A DNA stretch of 64,000 nt from Flaccisagitta enflata (lineage: Eukaryota > Chaetognatha > Sagittoidea > Aphragmophora), in NCBI GenBank assembly GCA_965153355.1, contig OZ231127.1:5828001-5892000 (forward strand), read 5' to 3'. Position 1 is the stretch's first letter; every line of letters starts with the position of its first letter. Positions 48,411-58,844 of this stretch are shown here, one piece after another. The notes below the pieces were generated by a model. That model was not told where the DNA came from. It ran no database searches and saw only the letters and a list, made by a program, of their open reading frames with translations. A program made the translations under genes and the position numbers.

Positions 48411-49409
48411 CTCTTTACTTACTCCCAAGTTGCAGGAAAAATCTCATCTAGGGTTATAAACCAACTTTATATCATATTTCAGTCAAGTGCCGATCCGAAA
48501 TCTAATTGGTACTCATGATAGTTACTGAATTGTACTTGATTAACAATGAATCATACATGAAATCATGTCCCACAGTCAACCACAGTCCTACCGATCTTTG
48601 CAAATGAATAATACAAAGTCATAAGTCAGGTGTGGCAATCCCACTTCAGACAGAGTGGCATTTGGCAAAGGAGGGAGAGAGAGAGAGAACCAGGGAGTTG
48701 AACAAGGCAAAGTCTTACAAATATATGTAGAACTATTAGCAATCCTGCTATATTAGAGGTTTAGAAGCTATTTGTAAGCTATTTGTAAGCTATTTGGAAG
48801 CTATCTAGAAGCGCTATAATTTCCGGGGCCCTAAAACGCGTGAGCTGCATCAAATGTACTTTAAGACCGACGGATTGATTAAAAAACCAACGGGCCTACA
48901 GACCGACGGACTAATTGGCTAAAGATCGGATGGATCAGCAGACCTACCCAAGGATCAACAGAAACGTCACGAGGCGTGCGACCTAAAAGCCTGAAAAAGA
49001 AAAAAGGTAAAAAGTGGGTAGACACGATTTAGCGCTTCGGCGCTGTCAGGGGTCTCTTAAATCTTTTATTCGGTCGCCGGAGCTACAAATAAAAAAGGGG
49101 AGAAACAAGAGTTTGCAAAAAAAAAAAAAAAAAAAAAGGAAAACAAGAGTTTGCATGTCGAGTCATTCATCCAGAAATGTTTGATCATTTCTGAACATGA
49201 ACTCACTTTGCTTATTCAGCTATTCTAAGTCTCCCCTTCCTACGATCATCTGAGGGCTATTCTAAATCTGGCTTGGTGCTGAGAATCTTTGGAGGGTGAG
49301 ATGGTGATTTCTTGTTTTCATTTTCAATGTTGACAATTTTTGCTTCAAAAGAATGAGATCCCTCTACAGTAGAGTCTACTATGCACTGCGCATTGTAAAG
49401 GCTATATTC
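48411..49409. other. unassigned sequence
   Basis: Contains GAAGCTATTTGTAAGCTATT repeats near 48770 and a decayed family-1-like patch at 48860-48990 (GACCGACGG, ending GTGCGACCTAAAA). No gene is supported. Confidence 0.4.
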
Positions 49410-49591
49410 ACTTATTAGTTGGCACGTGCCATAGTAACCTATTGGCACGCCTGTTGGCACACATATTGGCACACTTTATGTTTCTTCCAAAAAAATACTC
49501 TAAGGATTAAATCTATTGAGATGTTTTTGGGGTATTCATGTGATGAGTCCACGATTGCATGTACAAGTGTACCTGTACTCCTTGAAAGGTT

Positions 49592-49648
<57 letters not shown>

Positions 49649-49830
49649 CTGTCTCTCTCTTTATCTTCATTAATAATATAATGTCAATAATTTCACTGAT
49701 CTGTAAATCTGCTGTCTATAGTTTACATTAAAAATAAAACAAAAAAGTGTGCAAACAGGTGTGCCAAAGGCGTGCCAAAGGCGTGCCAAAGGCGTGCCAA
49801 TGGTGTGCCATGGCACGTGCCACTATTAAA
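49410..49830. mobile_element. element with TGGCACGTGCCA palindrome at both ends
   Basis: The perfect 12-bp palindrome TGGCACGTGCCA occurs at 49420-49431 and 49811-49822. Inside each lie oppositely oriented runs of TTGGCAC/GTGCCAA words (left: CTATTGGCACGCCTGTTGGC; right: GTGCCAAAGGCGTGCCAAAG). A CT tract (49596-49643) is inside. The boundaries are approximate. Confidence 0.6.
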
Positions 49831-50600
49831 CTATCGCATTGCGCCGTGCTATGTTCCTTCATCTAGCAAAAACGACTGCCCGATGGTAGGCAAGCAAAGT
49901 ATCTCGTTTGGCGTCGGAAATAAATGCCGAAAGGAACAAAATGATAAATATCCACTTCGACCCCGGCGTTCGGAGCTTTAAAACATCACTGAAAATGAAG
50001 ATATTGTTAGAAACAAAATATTCGTTAAAAAGCTTAGGTTCCGCTCTTTCCACACGTTTTGTTTTCAGAGATTTTTGACGACGAGAACAGTTGAATTTTA
50101 TTGGTGCCTTTTTCTTTTTGTTTTTACGCCTTTCTGCGAGGTATAGAATTTTTCTTCAAAGGCCCATTGCACGACCCCCAACAAGGTGTTTTCAAAAATG
50201 TTTCCATATTTTTTCGGTTTTGCGTCCCACGGCGTCCCGAATGGTTTTCATGTGTCCCGAAATTATCTAATGGCTCTTTTTTTGCCTTCTTTCTTTAACC
50301 AAGTTGATATTTTCATTTTAAGCAACCACAACTTTCTTTACGTTTTCGGGCGATTGAACAGGTTGCTTGCGTGAAACATAATTTTGTCTGTTTGTTGGTA
50401 TTTAAGCCTCTTATTTCTATGAAAGTTTGATAACATGTAATATAACTACTGAAAGTCAAAAATTATCTTAAAAGTATTGTCCCTATTCTCCCTCCTGCAC
50501 GTGCTCTTGCTCTCACGCTCTCGCATGCTCTTTCACGCTCTCACTCGCTCGCTTTTGCTCGTTCACTCTCGCTCGCTCACTCTCACTATCGTTTTCACTC
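49831..50600. other. unassigned sequence
   Basis: No supported gene; short frames only. CTCTCGCTC-type irregular repeats begin near 50500. Confidence 0.4.
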
Positions 50601-50604
50601 TCTC

Positions 50605-50611
50605 TCTCTCT

Positions 50612-50686
<75 letters not shown>
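50605..50686. repeat. (CT)n microsatellite
   Basis: CT tract flanked by irregular TCGCTCACTC-type repeats. Confidence 0.95.
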
Positions 50687-50690
<4 letters not shown>

Positions 50691-50797
50691 GCATGCTCGC
50701 TTGCTCTCGCTCTCCCTCCCTCCTTTTTATTTGCGTGATTCGCGACGCTACATCTCGCTATATCATTCCGTCCGTTTGATACTCATTTGGCGTGTGA

Positions 50798-51040
50798 CCA
50801 TCATTGCCCCTGCCCACCCGCAAGCGACTGGGGTCGCTGTGTTTCTGGCCTTTTTAGTTGCTCAAAGAGGCTTTGTCCGTCCATCCGTCCGTTGGTCTCT
50901 CCGTTGGTCCGTCATGGTCATCGAGTTGAAAAGTGCGGAAACGAGCGTTTCAGATACTGTGTATGTTTGAGTGTTGGGGGTGGGTTGGGGTGTGGATGTG
51001 GGACTGGATGCCCCTGCCCACCCGTCCCAACGATATTGTG
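50798..51040 (+). mobile_element. two truncated family-1 elements
   Basis: 50798-50850 is an A-type far end (CCCACCCGCAAGCGACTGGG). From 50856 a B-type start (AGTTGC then CAAAGAGGCTTTGTCCGTCC) lacks its second arm, continues with GAGTTGAAAAGTGCGGAAAC and stops near CCCACCCGTCCCAACG. Confidence 0.65.
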
Positions 51041-51103
51041 ACACCGCGTCACTTGATTTCTTTCAATGCAATCCTAGGATCACGAATCACCAAATTCATT
51101 TTC

Positions 51104-51269
51104 AGCTGCATGCACGCGACCGTATCACTCGCCATGTCCGTTGATTGGTGAGTCCGTCCATCTGTAACACTTAGCTTTTTCGCATCAGTGCTCTTGTCCA
51201 AATACTTAATTAGCCATTTGTCACTGCCCCTGCCCAACCACATGTGACTTGAGTGGTCATGTAGTCTTG
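51104..51269 (+). mobile_element. family-1 element, decayed
   Basis: AGCTGCATGCACGCGACCGT start, CACTCGCCATGTCCGTTG, CACTGCCCCTGCCCAACCAC and ATGTGACTTGAGTGGTCATG, ending GTAGTCTTG before TTTT. Confidence 0.65.
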
Positions 51270-51280
51270 TTTTACTAAAA

Positions 51281-51468
51281 CAAGGCCGGATACACAGCTA
51301 CCGAAGTCGCGTGCGGGTGGGCAGGGGCCATATTTGAGGTCACCAGACCATTTGGGTAGGAGCAGGAAGGTCAAAGTAATAAAATCATAAAAAAAAGTAA
51401 AGTGTGACCGACAGACCAACCGACCGACCGACGGACAAAGCGGGTTGTAGAGTCGCGTGCACATGACT
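51281..51468 (-). mobile_element. family-1 element (A subfamily), 188 bp
   Basis: The minus strand begins AGTCATGTGCACGCGACT, CTACAACCCGCTTTGTCCGT, GTCGG repeats, CACACTTTACTTTTTTTT, GCCCCTGCCCACCCGCACGC and ends GTATCCGGCCTTG. The far arm is intact; the first arm has two changes, one of them CG to TG. Confidence 0.85.
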
Positions 51469-51493
51469 AAAAATATCTCAGTCTTGTGTTATT

Positions 51494-51571
51494 AGGTGCC
51501 CCGACGCACCTCATGTCTGTCAATTGGTAAGTCGGTTGGTTGGTCGGTTTGATGATGATTCACCGGCCTTG
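51494..51571 (+). mobile_element. very short family-1 element, C-like hairpin
   Basis: AGGTGC-cccgac-GCACCT, TCATGTCTGTCAATTGG, GTTGG repeats, ending CACCGGCCTTG. The third arm is absent. Confidence 0.6.
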
Positions 51572-51888
51572 TTATTTCCGTAGACACCAACGTAACGAGA
51601 TTATATGTACGACAAAGTTTTTAGGATCCTGAAAGATATACATATCATACCTCTTAGTGATTCGGCATATTCAAAACAGCCTCAGAGAAAACTTGAGAGT
51701 CGCGTGGGGTTTGGCAGGGGCAGTAATGAAAAAGGACAGGGCTGTCGGAACGTTGGATTGACGAAGTGTCAAACTGACAGAGAAAGTGACACTGACAGAC
51801 AAACTGACAGACAGACAAACTGGCAAATTCATAAACAAAGTACAGTGGATAATTATAAGATAAGTTTTTTTTTTTCTCAACATAGACC
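51572..51888. other. unassigned sequence
   Basis: GACAGACAAACTGACAGACA-type repeats near 51770-51825; nothing else supported. Confidence 0.4.
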
Positions 51889-51889
51889 A

Positions 51890-52215
51890 TTTCACATCCT
51901 TTTTTAGGGCTCCCCAAAATGACTAATCTCACAATCCGGCATAGAATTTAATCTTGGGAAAAATATCTCCAAAATGAGTCCAATCTCGGGTCTGTAGCTC
52001 AATTCGTTTAGAAGTTATCGAGGAAACAAGAGAGACCTTCAAAACCGCTTTTTTCATCTTGACACATGTACCTTCATTTTAGTATAAATCTCAAACAAAT
52101 TGAGCTAGCAACCCCCGGTTGGTCTTGAATTGAAGTATTTTTGCGTAGCTTTCAACTAATCACAATAAATCAAGGAGAAAAATTTTTTTTGATGATGGAT
52201 AATGGTCAAAAAGAT
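51890..52215. repeat. imperfect inverted repeat
   Basis: CCAATCTCGGGTCTGTAGCT, CAATTCGTTT (about 51980) is inverted at about 52090-52125 (AAACAAATTGAGCTAGCAAC, CCCCGGTTGG). Probably a decayed MITE related to 25209-25361. Confidence 0.5.
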
Positions 52216-52445
52216 CAAATAAGTAACAACAAAAACTACTCGGAATCAATAACTATATTTTCCGTCATGCGAAAGAGCTAAAATCGATTTTTTTTGCCAA
52301 AAAATGTCTGAATTTTTTGTTTTTACATCCATACGCACAAATATAACACAAAAACCACAATCGCAGCGGTCGCTGATGAAGTTTAAGAAAATACTTCCTA
52401 TACCTACCGATGGAAAACCATTGCATTGCCCGGACGCATGTTTTT

Positions 52446-52448
<3 letters not shown>

Positions 52449-52489
<41 letters not shown>

Positions 52490-52735
52490 CCTGGTCACCT
52501 TTCTCACAAACACGACTCTCAATTCTTCTTGGCCATATTTGCCTTGTCTTTGCCATTTCTTCATCCAGGCCACCTTCTTTTCGGCAAACCAACACGATGC
52601 CTGTTGTTCATTTTTTCGCCACTTTTCTGTCTTGCAAAGTTGCAGCTTCATACTTGTGTTTGTTTTGGCACGATGCAAACAAGTTGCAATCTCGATGCAG
52701 AACTGCACTCAACTGCAACTGGGAGTTTATAAAGG
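52449..52735 (-). pseudogene. possible poly(A)-tailed retrocopy
   Basis: On the minus strand about 240 bp of ordinary-composition sequence ends GACCAGGGC followed by an A tract of roughly 38, as expected for a retroposed transcript. Several short frames cover it (for example the frame from 52708), but I recognise no protein. Target duplications are not obvious, so a genomic T tract is the simple alternative. Confidence 0.35.
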
Positions 52736-52794
52736 CCCCCTATTTCTTTTTTTTTTTCCTCTTATTCAATGACTCGCTATTTTTTCTTCTTTTT

Positions 52795-52929
52795 AGTCGC
52801 GTGCACAAGACTCTACAACCCGCTCTGTTCGTCTAATGGTCGGTCTTTCGGTCTGTCGGTCACACTTTGCTTTTTTTCGCCGCCCCTGCCCACCCACACG
52901 CGACTAAGGTAGCCGTGTATCCGGCCTTG
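52795..52929 (+). mobile_element. family-1 element (A subfamily), 135 bp
   Basis: AGTCGCG-tgca-CAAGACT (second arm with two changes), CTACAACCCGCTCTGTTCGT, CACACTTTGCTTTTTTTC and CCCACCCACACGCGACTAAG, ending GTATCCGGCCTTG. Confidence 0.82.
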
Positions 52930-52945
52930 TTCTTTTTAGAAGAAA

Positions 52946-53047
52946 AACGGCCGGATAAACGGCTGTCCCAATCGCGTGCGGGTGGGCAGGAGCCATAGTT
53001 GAGGTCACTAGAGCATTTGGGGAAGAGAAGTGATCATAGCCTCTGAA
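52946..53047 (-). mobile_element. family-1 element truncated by a fold-back element
   Basis: The plus strand shows the far end CGGCCGGATAAACGGCTGTC, CCAATCGCGTGCGGGTGGGC and GAGGTCACTAGAGCATTTGG. It stops where the fold-back element begins. The missing hairpin half is not found beyond 54005. Confidence 0.7.
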
Positions 53048-54005
53048 CGGCCAGGAATCCCACTTGCAAAATTCTTGAATAAAAAAGAAATGGACCCATC
53101 CCAGATTTTTGCACAGGGGACCTAAAAAGGCTGTAGAACAAGATTCTGATGTTCATTTTGACCTAACTTGAGCCAAAAAAAAAAAAGAAACGTTTTTTTG
53201 TGCCAAAAACAGCTATTTTTCCTAAAAAAATGGTATCAAATGAAATATTTTGGACTTTTTTTTTACAGAAACATAAAGTACCAATAGTAATTGATATTTT
53301 TGTGAATCTAGAACAATTTTGAATAAGTCTATGAGGTTCAAGAATAGCATTAAAGTGCTCAAAAGTGGAGAAATGACCTAAAAATTAAAAAATTGTCAAA
53401 GCTGATGTTTTGGAACAGTTTCTAAGGGTAATATATGCTGTCAGTATGAGTTTCATCGATTTACTTTAAAAAACATGGCCGTGATAAGCGAAAAACGCAA
53501 AACCGCAATATGCAAATGAGATCTCATTTGCATATTGCCATTTCACGTTTTCGCTTATTGTGGCCATCTTTTTTTAAGTAAAACAATGAAATTCACAGTG
53601 ACAGCATATTTAACCCTAAGAAACTGTTCCAAAACATCAGTTTTGACGATTTTCAATTTTTTGGTCATTTCTCCACTTTTGAGCACTTTAATGCTATTTT
53701 TGAACCTCATAGACCTATTCTATATTGTTCTAGATTAACTCAAATATCAATTAGTATTGATACCTTATGTTTCTGTAAAAAAATATCAAAAATATTTCAT
53801 TTTATACCATTTTTTTAGGGAAAATAGCTGTTTTGGCACAAAAAAAACGTTTCTTTTTTTTTTTTTGGCTCATGATAGGCCAAAATAAGTATCAGATTCT
53901 TGTTCTACATGCTCTTTAGGACCCACATGCAAAAATTTATGATGGGTCCATTTTTTTTTTCATAACCCTTAGAATTGAGATTTTCTCCAACGGGATTCCT
54001 TGCCG
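53048..54005. mobile_element. 958-bp fold-back element
   Basis: Nearly the whole element is one inverted repeat: CGGCCAGGAATCCC at the left and inverted CGGCAAGGAATCCC at the right, ATGGACCCATC blocks, GTTTTTTTGTGCCAAAA blocks and so on to the centre. The centre is a perfect 32-bp palindrome (53506-53537) containing ATGCAAAT and ATTTGCAT. There is no coding region. Confidence 0.9.
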
Positions 54006-54092
54006 TGAAACCCAGATGCTGGCTTCTGAGACCTCTAGGCCTCTAGGACGCATATCAACCCCCATTATCCAGATCCATGTCTCTGAGATCCA

Positions 54093-54132
54093 TATGCTGG
54101 ATGGATGGATGGATGGATGGATGGATGGATGG
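54093..54132. repeat. (GGAT)n microsatellite
   Basis: About ten GGAT units. Confidence 0.95.
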
Positions 54133-54179
54133 ACGGTTGGACAGATTCGCCCTATGATCTACCGTAGGACTTCTGAACT

Positions 54180-54310
54180 ATTTGGGGCCGCTGCCAGCTG
54201 CCCAGCTTAACTTAACCTACAAACTACTCAGGGAGGGCACTTAACTTAACCTACAAACTACTCAGGGAGGGCACGGGCACCGCTGACCATGTACTGCCTT
54301 TGGGCTGCAA
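54180..54310 (+). mobile_element. family-2 box with internal tandem duplication
   Basis: TTTGGGGCCGCTGCCAGCTG then two copies of TTAACTTAACCTACAAACTA, CTCAGGGAGGGCAC, then GGGCACCGCTGACCATGTAC. The 43-bp segment between stem and end is duplicated. Confidence 0.7.
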
Positions 54311-54660
54311 TTATTTTTTTTCCTTTTAAGATGTACCTATATGACAAATCGATTCAAGTTTCTTATGCACACTTCCATGCGTTAATGTCAATGTATTTAG
54401 ATGCAAATAAAAGCCCAACACGAACATTGATGCTCCACACTCACATTAGACAATTCATTTTGTATTGTGGCCCATTTGTCCTTGTTTCACTCATGGCAAC
54501 TAAGAAACTTTTGGTATGTCTCTTTTATTTCACGTGTCTATTTTGCTTTGCCTCTTGGTGCAGTTTAGGTTTATTTCTTCTTCTCTGTATGTCTGAATGT
54601 CCGTCTTTGTACATATGTATACAGGTTTGTGTTTGTGCTTGCGTACGTGCGAATGTGTGT
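54311..54660. other. unassigned sequence
   Basis: No supported gene; a 208-codon plus-strand frame here runs into the GT/CT tract and has no domain I recognise. Confidence 0.4.
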
Positions 54661-54663
54661 TTG

Positions 54664-54896
<233 letters not shown>

Positions 54897-55100
54897 GTTT
54901 TCCTCATTTTCATGATTGGCCACCTGTATGGCGGCTGAAAAGGGAATTTGAATAAAAAAGAAAAACAAATGTGTAAAGAAGAAATTTTATTCATTTATTT
55001 CTTTTTAAATCTTGTTAACGCCGTCTTCTGGAATCTCCTTTTTTGGCTTCTCTCTTAACTTCCCATGATTTCTCATCCAAAGTCGGCAGTTGATCAAAGT

Positions 55101-55133
55101 TTGTCTGTCTGTCTATCTATCTGTCTATCTATC

Positions 55134-55220
<87 letters not shown>
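55101..55220. repeat. (GTCT/ATCT)n then (TA)n microsatellite
   Basis: A short tetranucleotide stretch grading into about 80 bp of pure TA that abuts the 3' end of the Penelope-like element. Confidence 0.97.
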
Positions 55221-55227
<7 letters not shown>

Positions 55228-55739
55228 GAAAATAACTAGCACGAATGTTAGTGGCTCAATGTCGTTGGAGTGTGGAAGGAAAATGAAGATGCACAGTTGA
55301 AAAACTTTGTTTCATCATGAATTACAGTAAAACGTCATTCATCTGACATGTTTCGCAAATAGCTCATCAAGAGATGGTCTGAAGCAACAAAAAGATAGAT
55401 TAGTAAAGTATAAATATGCAATTAAAACGAAAATCACATATAAGTCAAATTCGAGTCATATTTGAGTCGCATTTGAGTCAAAAATATCCAAAATCCAAAT
55501 ACAATCCGAGTTTGTAGGAAGAAGAGGAATGGATGATTTCAGAGATCTCATATGACCGATTTTGGGTCAAAGAAATGGTATGATTGTCACCAGGTGGATA
55601 GAAGCAAAAAGAGCATCTGATATGGAAGAGACTCTTTAACCAAGCTTGGATTCATTTAATGCCGGCTTGTACTTTTGTATAAAATATGTTTCATACTGCA
55701 GTATGGATTGGTGACCACGACTTGCACTTTTTATTTTAA
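55221..55739 (-). repeat. Penelope pseudo-LTR, downstream (3') copy
   Basis: Identical to 59181-59699 except for about two substitutions (for example AAAGATAGATTAG versus AAAGATAAATTAG, and GGATGATTTC versus GGATGAATTC). It holds the last 34 or so codons of the polyprotein and the 415-bp 3' untranslated part, which has repeated GACTCAAAT-type words. Confidence 0.96.
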
Positions 55740-58005
55740 AAAAAGGCGTCATGAGAAAGTGACCGTTACCACATGTAGCGAGATGTTTATGGACGCCTTG
55801 TGTGTGGAATTTTTTGTCACTAATGGCACGTCTATAGTCTCCGTTCCTTTCCCTCACAGATCTTTCCGTTTGGCCTATGTAGTTGAGGCCACATGTGGGG
55901 CATGTGAGGGCGTAGAGAATGTTCATTGTGTCACATGTAAAATGCCATCGAAGTTCAAATGGTTCATTTGAGCCGTGAAATGTGAAAGACGTGCATTCGT
56001 TTATGGTTTCACAGCACTTACATGGTTGACCTCTAGCTTTCCGTTTGACCTTGCTGCAGGCAGTAATGCTCCCAGGTGTGGAGTCTGTTTGCCCGTCAAA
56101 CCGAGGGCGGAAGAGGAGAGAACGAAGGTTTGGAGGTTGTCGTCTGGCCGCGATAATCTTTTTACCATTCATTACCGACTTCATTCTTTCACTAGGCGCG
56201 AGTATGGAAGTGGATTCACGAATGATGTCAAGCACTTGCGGATTAGCACAATTGAATGTATGGACAAATGGAATGCCTTCATTCGATGGAGGGGTATCAC
56301 TGTTTTGAAGAAGAACATTACGGTCGATTGCTTTTGCTCGCTCGATTCCGTTCAATATCACTGCACTCGGATATTGTTTCCTTTCAAGATAACCTTGTAA
56401 TTCACGCAAGCGTTTATCACGAATTTCTGTTTCCGATACAATGGTACAGATTCTTATGGCCGACGAGTATGGTATATTTGTCAACGTTTTGTGTGGATGG
56501 AAAGAGAAGAACTGCACAAAATTATGGCTGTCTGTTTCCTTATAGTGTATGTCCGTTTCAAGATCATTAGATGCAGTCAATTTGAATCTGACATCAAGAA
56601 ATGGAAGAGATTCACCCATTTCCATTGTGAAATTGATTTTTTGGTCCAAACTATTCAAGTCTCTCAGTAAGTCATATGGGTCACCGAGAGAACATCGCCA
56701 TTTTAGGAATGTGTCATCAAGAAATCTTTTGAGCATATTGAGAATATAATTGGCATACTCTTCCCCATATGTGTTCCTTTGACGTTCATGGAGTTCATGC
56801 TCTAGATATCCAATGGAGAGTGAAGAGTATGGAGGACTTTTATGGCTGCCCATGGCACAGCCATGAGTCTGTCGACGATATTCCCCGTCAAAGTATGAGA
56901 TATTATTCTTCAAAACTAAAAGAATAGCCTCTAAGACGAAATCCACTGGGATACGTGCAGGAAGTAATTCGGGGTATTTTTCAAGGAAGAAACGTATTGC
57001 TTTCAATCCAAGTGACTCACTAATATTCATGTACATAGATTCGATGTCCATTGAAATGAGAACATATTGCTCCTGCTCAAGCTTTTCCCAATCTCTTGCT
57101 TGGTTAAGCAAATCAACCGAGTCTCTCACATAACTTGGCAGTTTGAACATATATGGCTTCAGCAGTGTGTCAATAAACTTACTAAGGTGTGACGTAGGAG
57201 AAGTTGGGCCACCAATGATAGGACGGATTTTCAAATCTGATGGTGAAGGAACGATCACAACTTCCGATTTTTGCTCAAGTATGGCTTTTTTGATGATATC
57301 ACTCTTATGGACTTTTGGAAGACCATAGAAATTCGCTTCTTTTGAATCGAATTTAGAGAGAAATTTGACCTCATCTTTAGTCAAATTATTTACATACTTT
57401 TTGCATAAAGACGTAATCTCGAGAAATATCTCCTTACTCTGATTGTTTTGACATGGTTCAAAATAGTCCGGGTTGTTGAATACCGATAAGACCATTTGGC
57501 GATAATGATCTCCATCAAGAATAACAACGGCGCCACCCTTATCAGCTGGCATAATGACAATTTTGAATGAATCGACCAACTCCTGTAATTCCTTGAGGGC
57601 CGACCGTTCAAAACGAGTGAGATTGTCTTTTTTGTTTTGGGCTTCTATGGAATCAAGATTAGATGCCAATGAACCTAAAAAATCACAGTATTTGTCCAAA
57701 TGTTCGTCACGATCGGGAGGCGGTGTGAAATTAGACGGATTTTTTGCTAAAGATTCACTACTGCTTTGAGTTCCGTGAAAAAATTCTTTCAGGCGCATTT
57801 GTCGACTGAATGATCTAATATCAGCTGAGAGCTCAGTGTGATTAGAGGATCGCGGAACTGGAGTAAACTTTAAGCCTCGTTTTAGTAATGCGATATGAGA
57901 GGCTGTGAGTGTGATTTTGGAACAATTGATTATTTTTGGTTGGGCCTCTTCCGTCGATTCGGATGAGGCTTCCGCTTCCGAAAAACCGGATTCTGCGCTT
58001 CCGGT
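55636..58005 (-). CDS. Penelope-type reverse transcriptase with GIY-YIG endonuclease
   Basis: The 720-codon frame from the Met at 57798 is open about 69 codons further upstream (to a stop at 58006-58008). That extension carries the conserved PLE start pattern (KIINCSKITLTASHIALLKRG, GLKFTPVP) leading into RLKEFF, so the real protein begins upstream. Using numbering from the internal Met: ADKGGAVVILD at 85-95; RPIIGGPTSPTSHLSKFID at 192-210; motif A with Asp251 in LISMDIES; motif B HGCAMGSHKSPP at 312-323; motif C RFLDDTFLKW at 358-367 (catalytic Asp pair); LPFLDV at 398-403. The endonuclease follows a Cys-rich linker (593-622): ILY (627-629), CPTC (633-636), YIG (640-642), Arg and His residues, Glu703, Asn715. 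The CPTC...H...H set is the zinc-binding pattern of endonuclease-bearing PLEs. All key residues are present, so it may be active. The role is target-primed retrotransposition. Confidence 0.93.
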   Translation of the reverse strand, partial: TGSAESGFSEAEASSESTEEAQPKIINCSKITLTASHIALLKRGLKFTPVPRSSNHTELSADIRSFSRQMRLKEFFHGTQSSSESLAKNPSNFTPPPDRDEHLDKYCDFLGSLASNLDSIEAQNKKDNLTRFERSALKELQELVDSFKIVIMPADKGGAVVILDGDHYRQMVLSVFNNPDYFEPCQNNQSKEIFLEITSLCKKYVNNLTKDEVKFLSKFDSKEANFYGLPKVHKSDIIKKAILEQKSEVVIVPSPSDLKIRPIIGGPTSPTSHLSKFIDTLLKPYMFKLPSYVRDSVDLLNQARDWEKLEQEQYVLISMDIESMYMNISESLGLKAIRFFLEKYPELLPARIPVDFVLEAILLVLKNNISYFDGEYRRQTHGCAMGSHKSPPYSSLSIGYLEHELHERQRNTYGEEYANYILNMLKRFLDDTFLKWRCSLGDPYDLLRDLNSLDQKINFTMEMGESLPFLDVRFKLTASNDLETDIHYKETDSHNFVQFFSFHPHKTLTNIPYSSAIRICTIVSETEIRDKRLRELQGYLERKQYPSAVILNGIERAKAIDRNVLLQNSDTPPSNEGIPFVHTFNCANPQVLDIIRESTSILAPSERMKSVMNGKKIIAARRQPPNLRSLLFRPRFDGQTDSTPGSITACSKVKRKARGQPCKCCETINECTSFTFHGSNEPFELRWHFTCDTMNILYALTCPTCGLNYIGQTERSVRERNGDYRRAISDKKFHTQGVHKHLATCGNGHFLMTPFFKIKSASRGHQSILQYETYFIQKYKPALNESKLG

Positions 58006-58844
58006 TCATTCTGATTAGAGGCGGCGTTATTGTTCTGATTGTTTTTGTTCGCGGGTTTTTTTCGATTCAATCGCCCGTTGGCGTTGGAACTGGCATTGGC
58101 GCCGGCGTTGGCGTTAGCGCCGGCGTTGGCGTTAGCGCCGGCGTTGGCGTTGGCATTAGCATTGGCGTTGGTGTCCGCATCAGCGTTACCGTTAGTCCGC
58201 GAAGATGGACCCTTCTTTTGACGATTGCCTTTTGCACTCGCTTTAGAATTTGGGCCTTTTTTCTGATTTGGTTCAGGGCGAGAATCCTTCTTTTTTGAAT
58301 TTTTTCCACGCGTATCGGAGGACTTGGTCGACTCCGATGTTGGTCCACTTTTTGCCGACTTAGTCTTTGGCGCTGTAGACTTCTCCTGAACGTCTTCCAA
58401 CGATGGATCTGATGGAAGTTTGTCGAACCATTTTTCCTTCTCTTCCCACTTTTTTAATTCCCGGGTTTCTCCTTCGACTTTTGCGTCATTCCAACGGCGA
58501 AAAAGCGCGTCTTTTTTCTTTTCATCCTGCGTCATGCCACAAATGAGATCCTTCATTTGGCTCTCAAGAGCCTCATTAGCAGTCTGTGCATTTTTGGCAT
58601 GGAGTGTCATGACACGGCATTCGTTTTCAACAAACGCTTTCGCCTGTTCTACCCGAATTGCGTCTATTTCCGCGTTTTCCGGTTGACTAGGCGTGGGACG
58701 AAATTTTTTGACGAAAAACGGAGGATCCTTCTGCATCCACTCCCTGTATTTGGAAGCGAGAGCGGTATTTCGAATGGATTTATGGGTGTTGGAAGAATTG
58801 GCTTTGACTAGTTTTTCCACTGTGCCTCTACTGAGTCGATACAT
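57930..58844 (-). CDS. Penelope-like element middle frame: basic, low-complexity N-terminal region
   Basis: 304 codons. The first 150 residues are charged and helical-looking (Lys/Glu-rich with a REWMQKDPPFF segment). The rest is a Lys/Ser/Asn-rich tail, an Asn-Ala-Gly repeat from an 18-bp DNA repeat (58080-58175), and a strongly basic end (FRKRKPHPNRRKRP). I recognise no domain; nucleic-acid binding or nuclear import is a guess from charge. The frame ends with TAA right after an A5 run and overlaps the reverse-transcriptase frame by 76 nt, one nucleotide back (-1). It likely forms part of one polyprotein with its neighbours. Confidence 0.65.
   Translation of the reverse strand: MYRLSRGTVEKLVKANSSNTHKSIRNTALASKYREWMQKDPPFFVKKFRPTPSQPENAEIDAIRVEQAKAFVENECRVMTLHAKNAQTANEALESQMKDLICGMTQDEKKKDALFRRWNDAKVEGETRELKKWEEKEKWFDKLPSDPSLEDVQEKSTAPKTKSAKSGPTSESTKSSDTRGKNSKKKDSRPEPNQKKGPNSKASAKGNRQKKGPSSRTNGNADADTNANANANANAGANANAGANANAGANASSNANGRLNRKKPANKNNQNNNAASNQNEPEAQNPVFRKRKPHPNRRKRPNQK

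Noticed and set aside
55675-57328. Plus-strand frames of 60-141 codons across the Penelope element
   Set aside because: They are shadows of the minus-strand RT/endonuclease frame.
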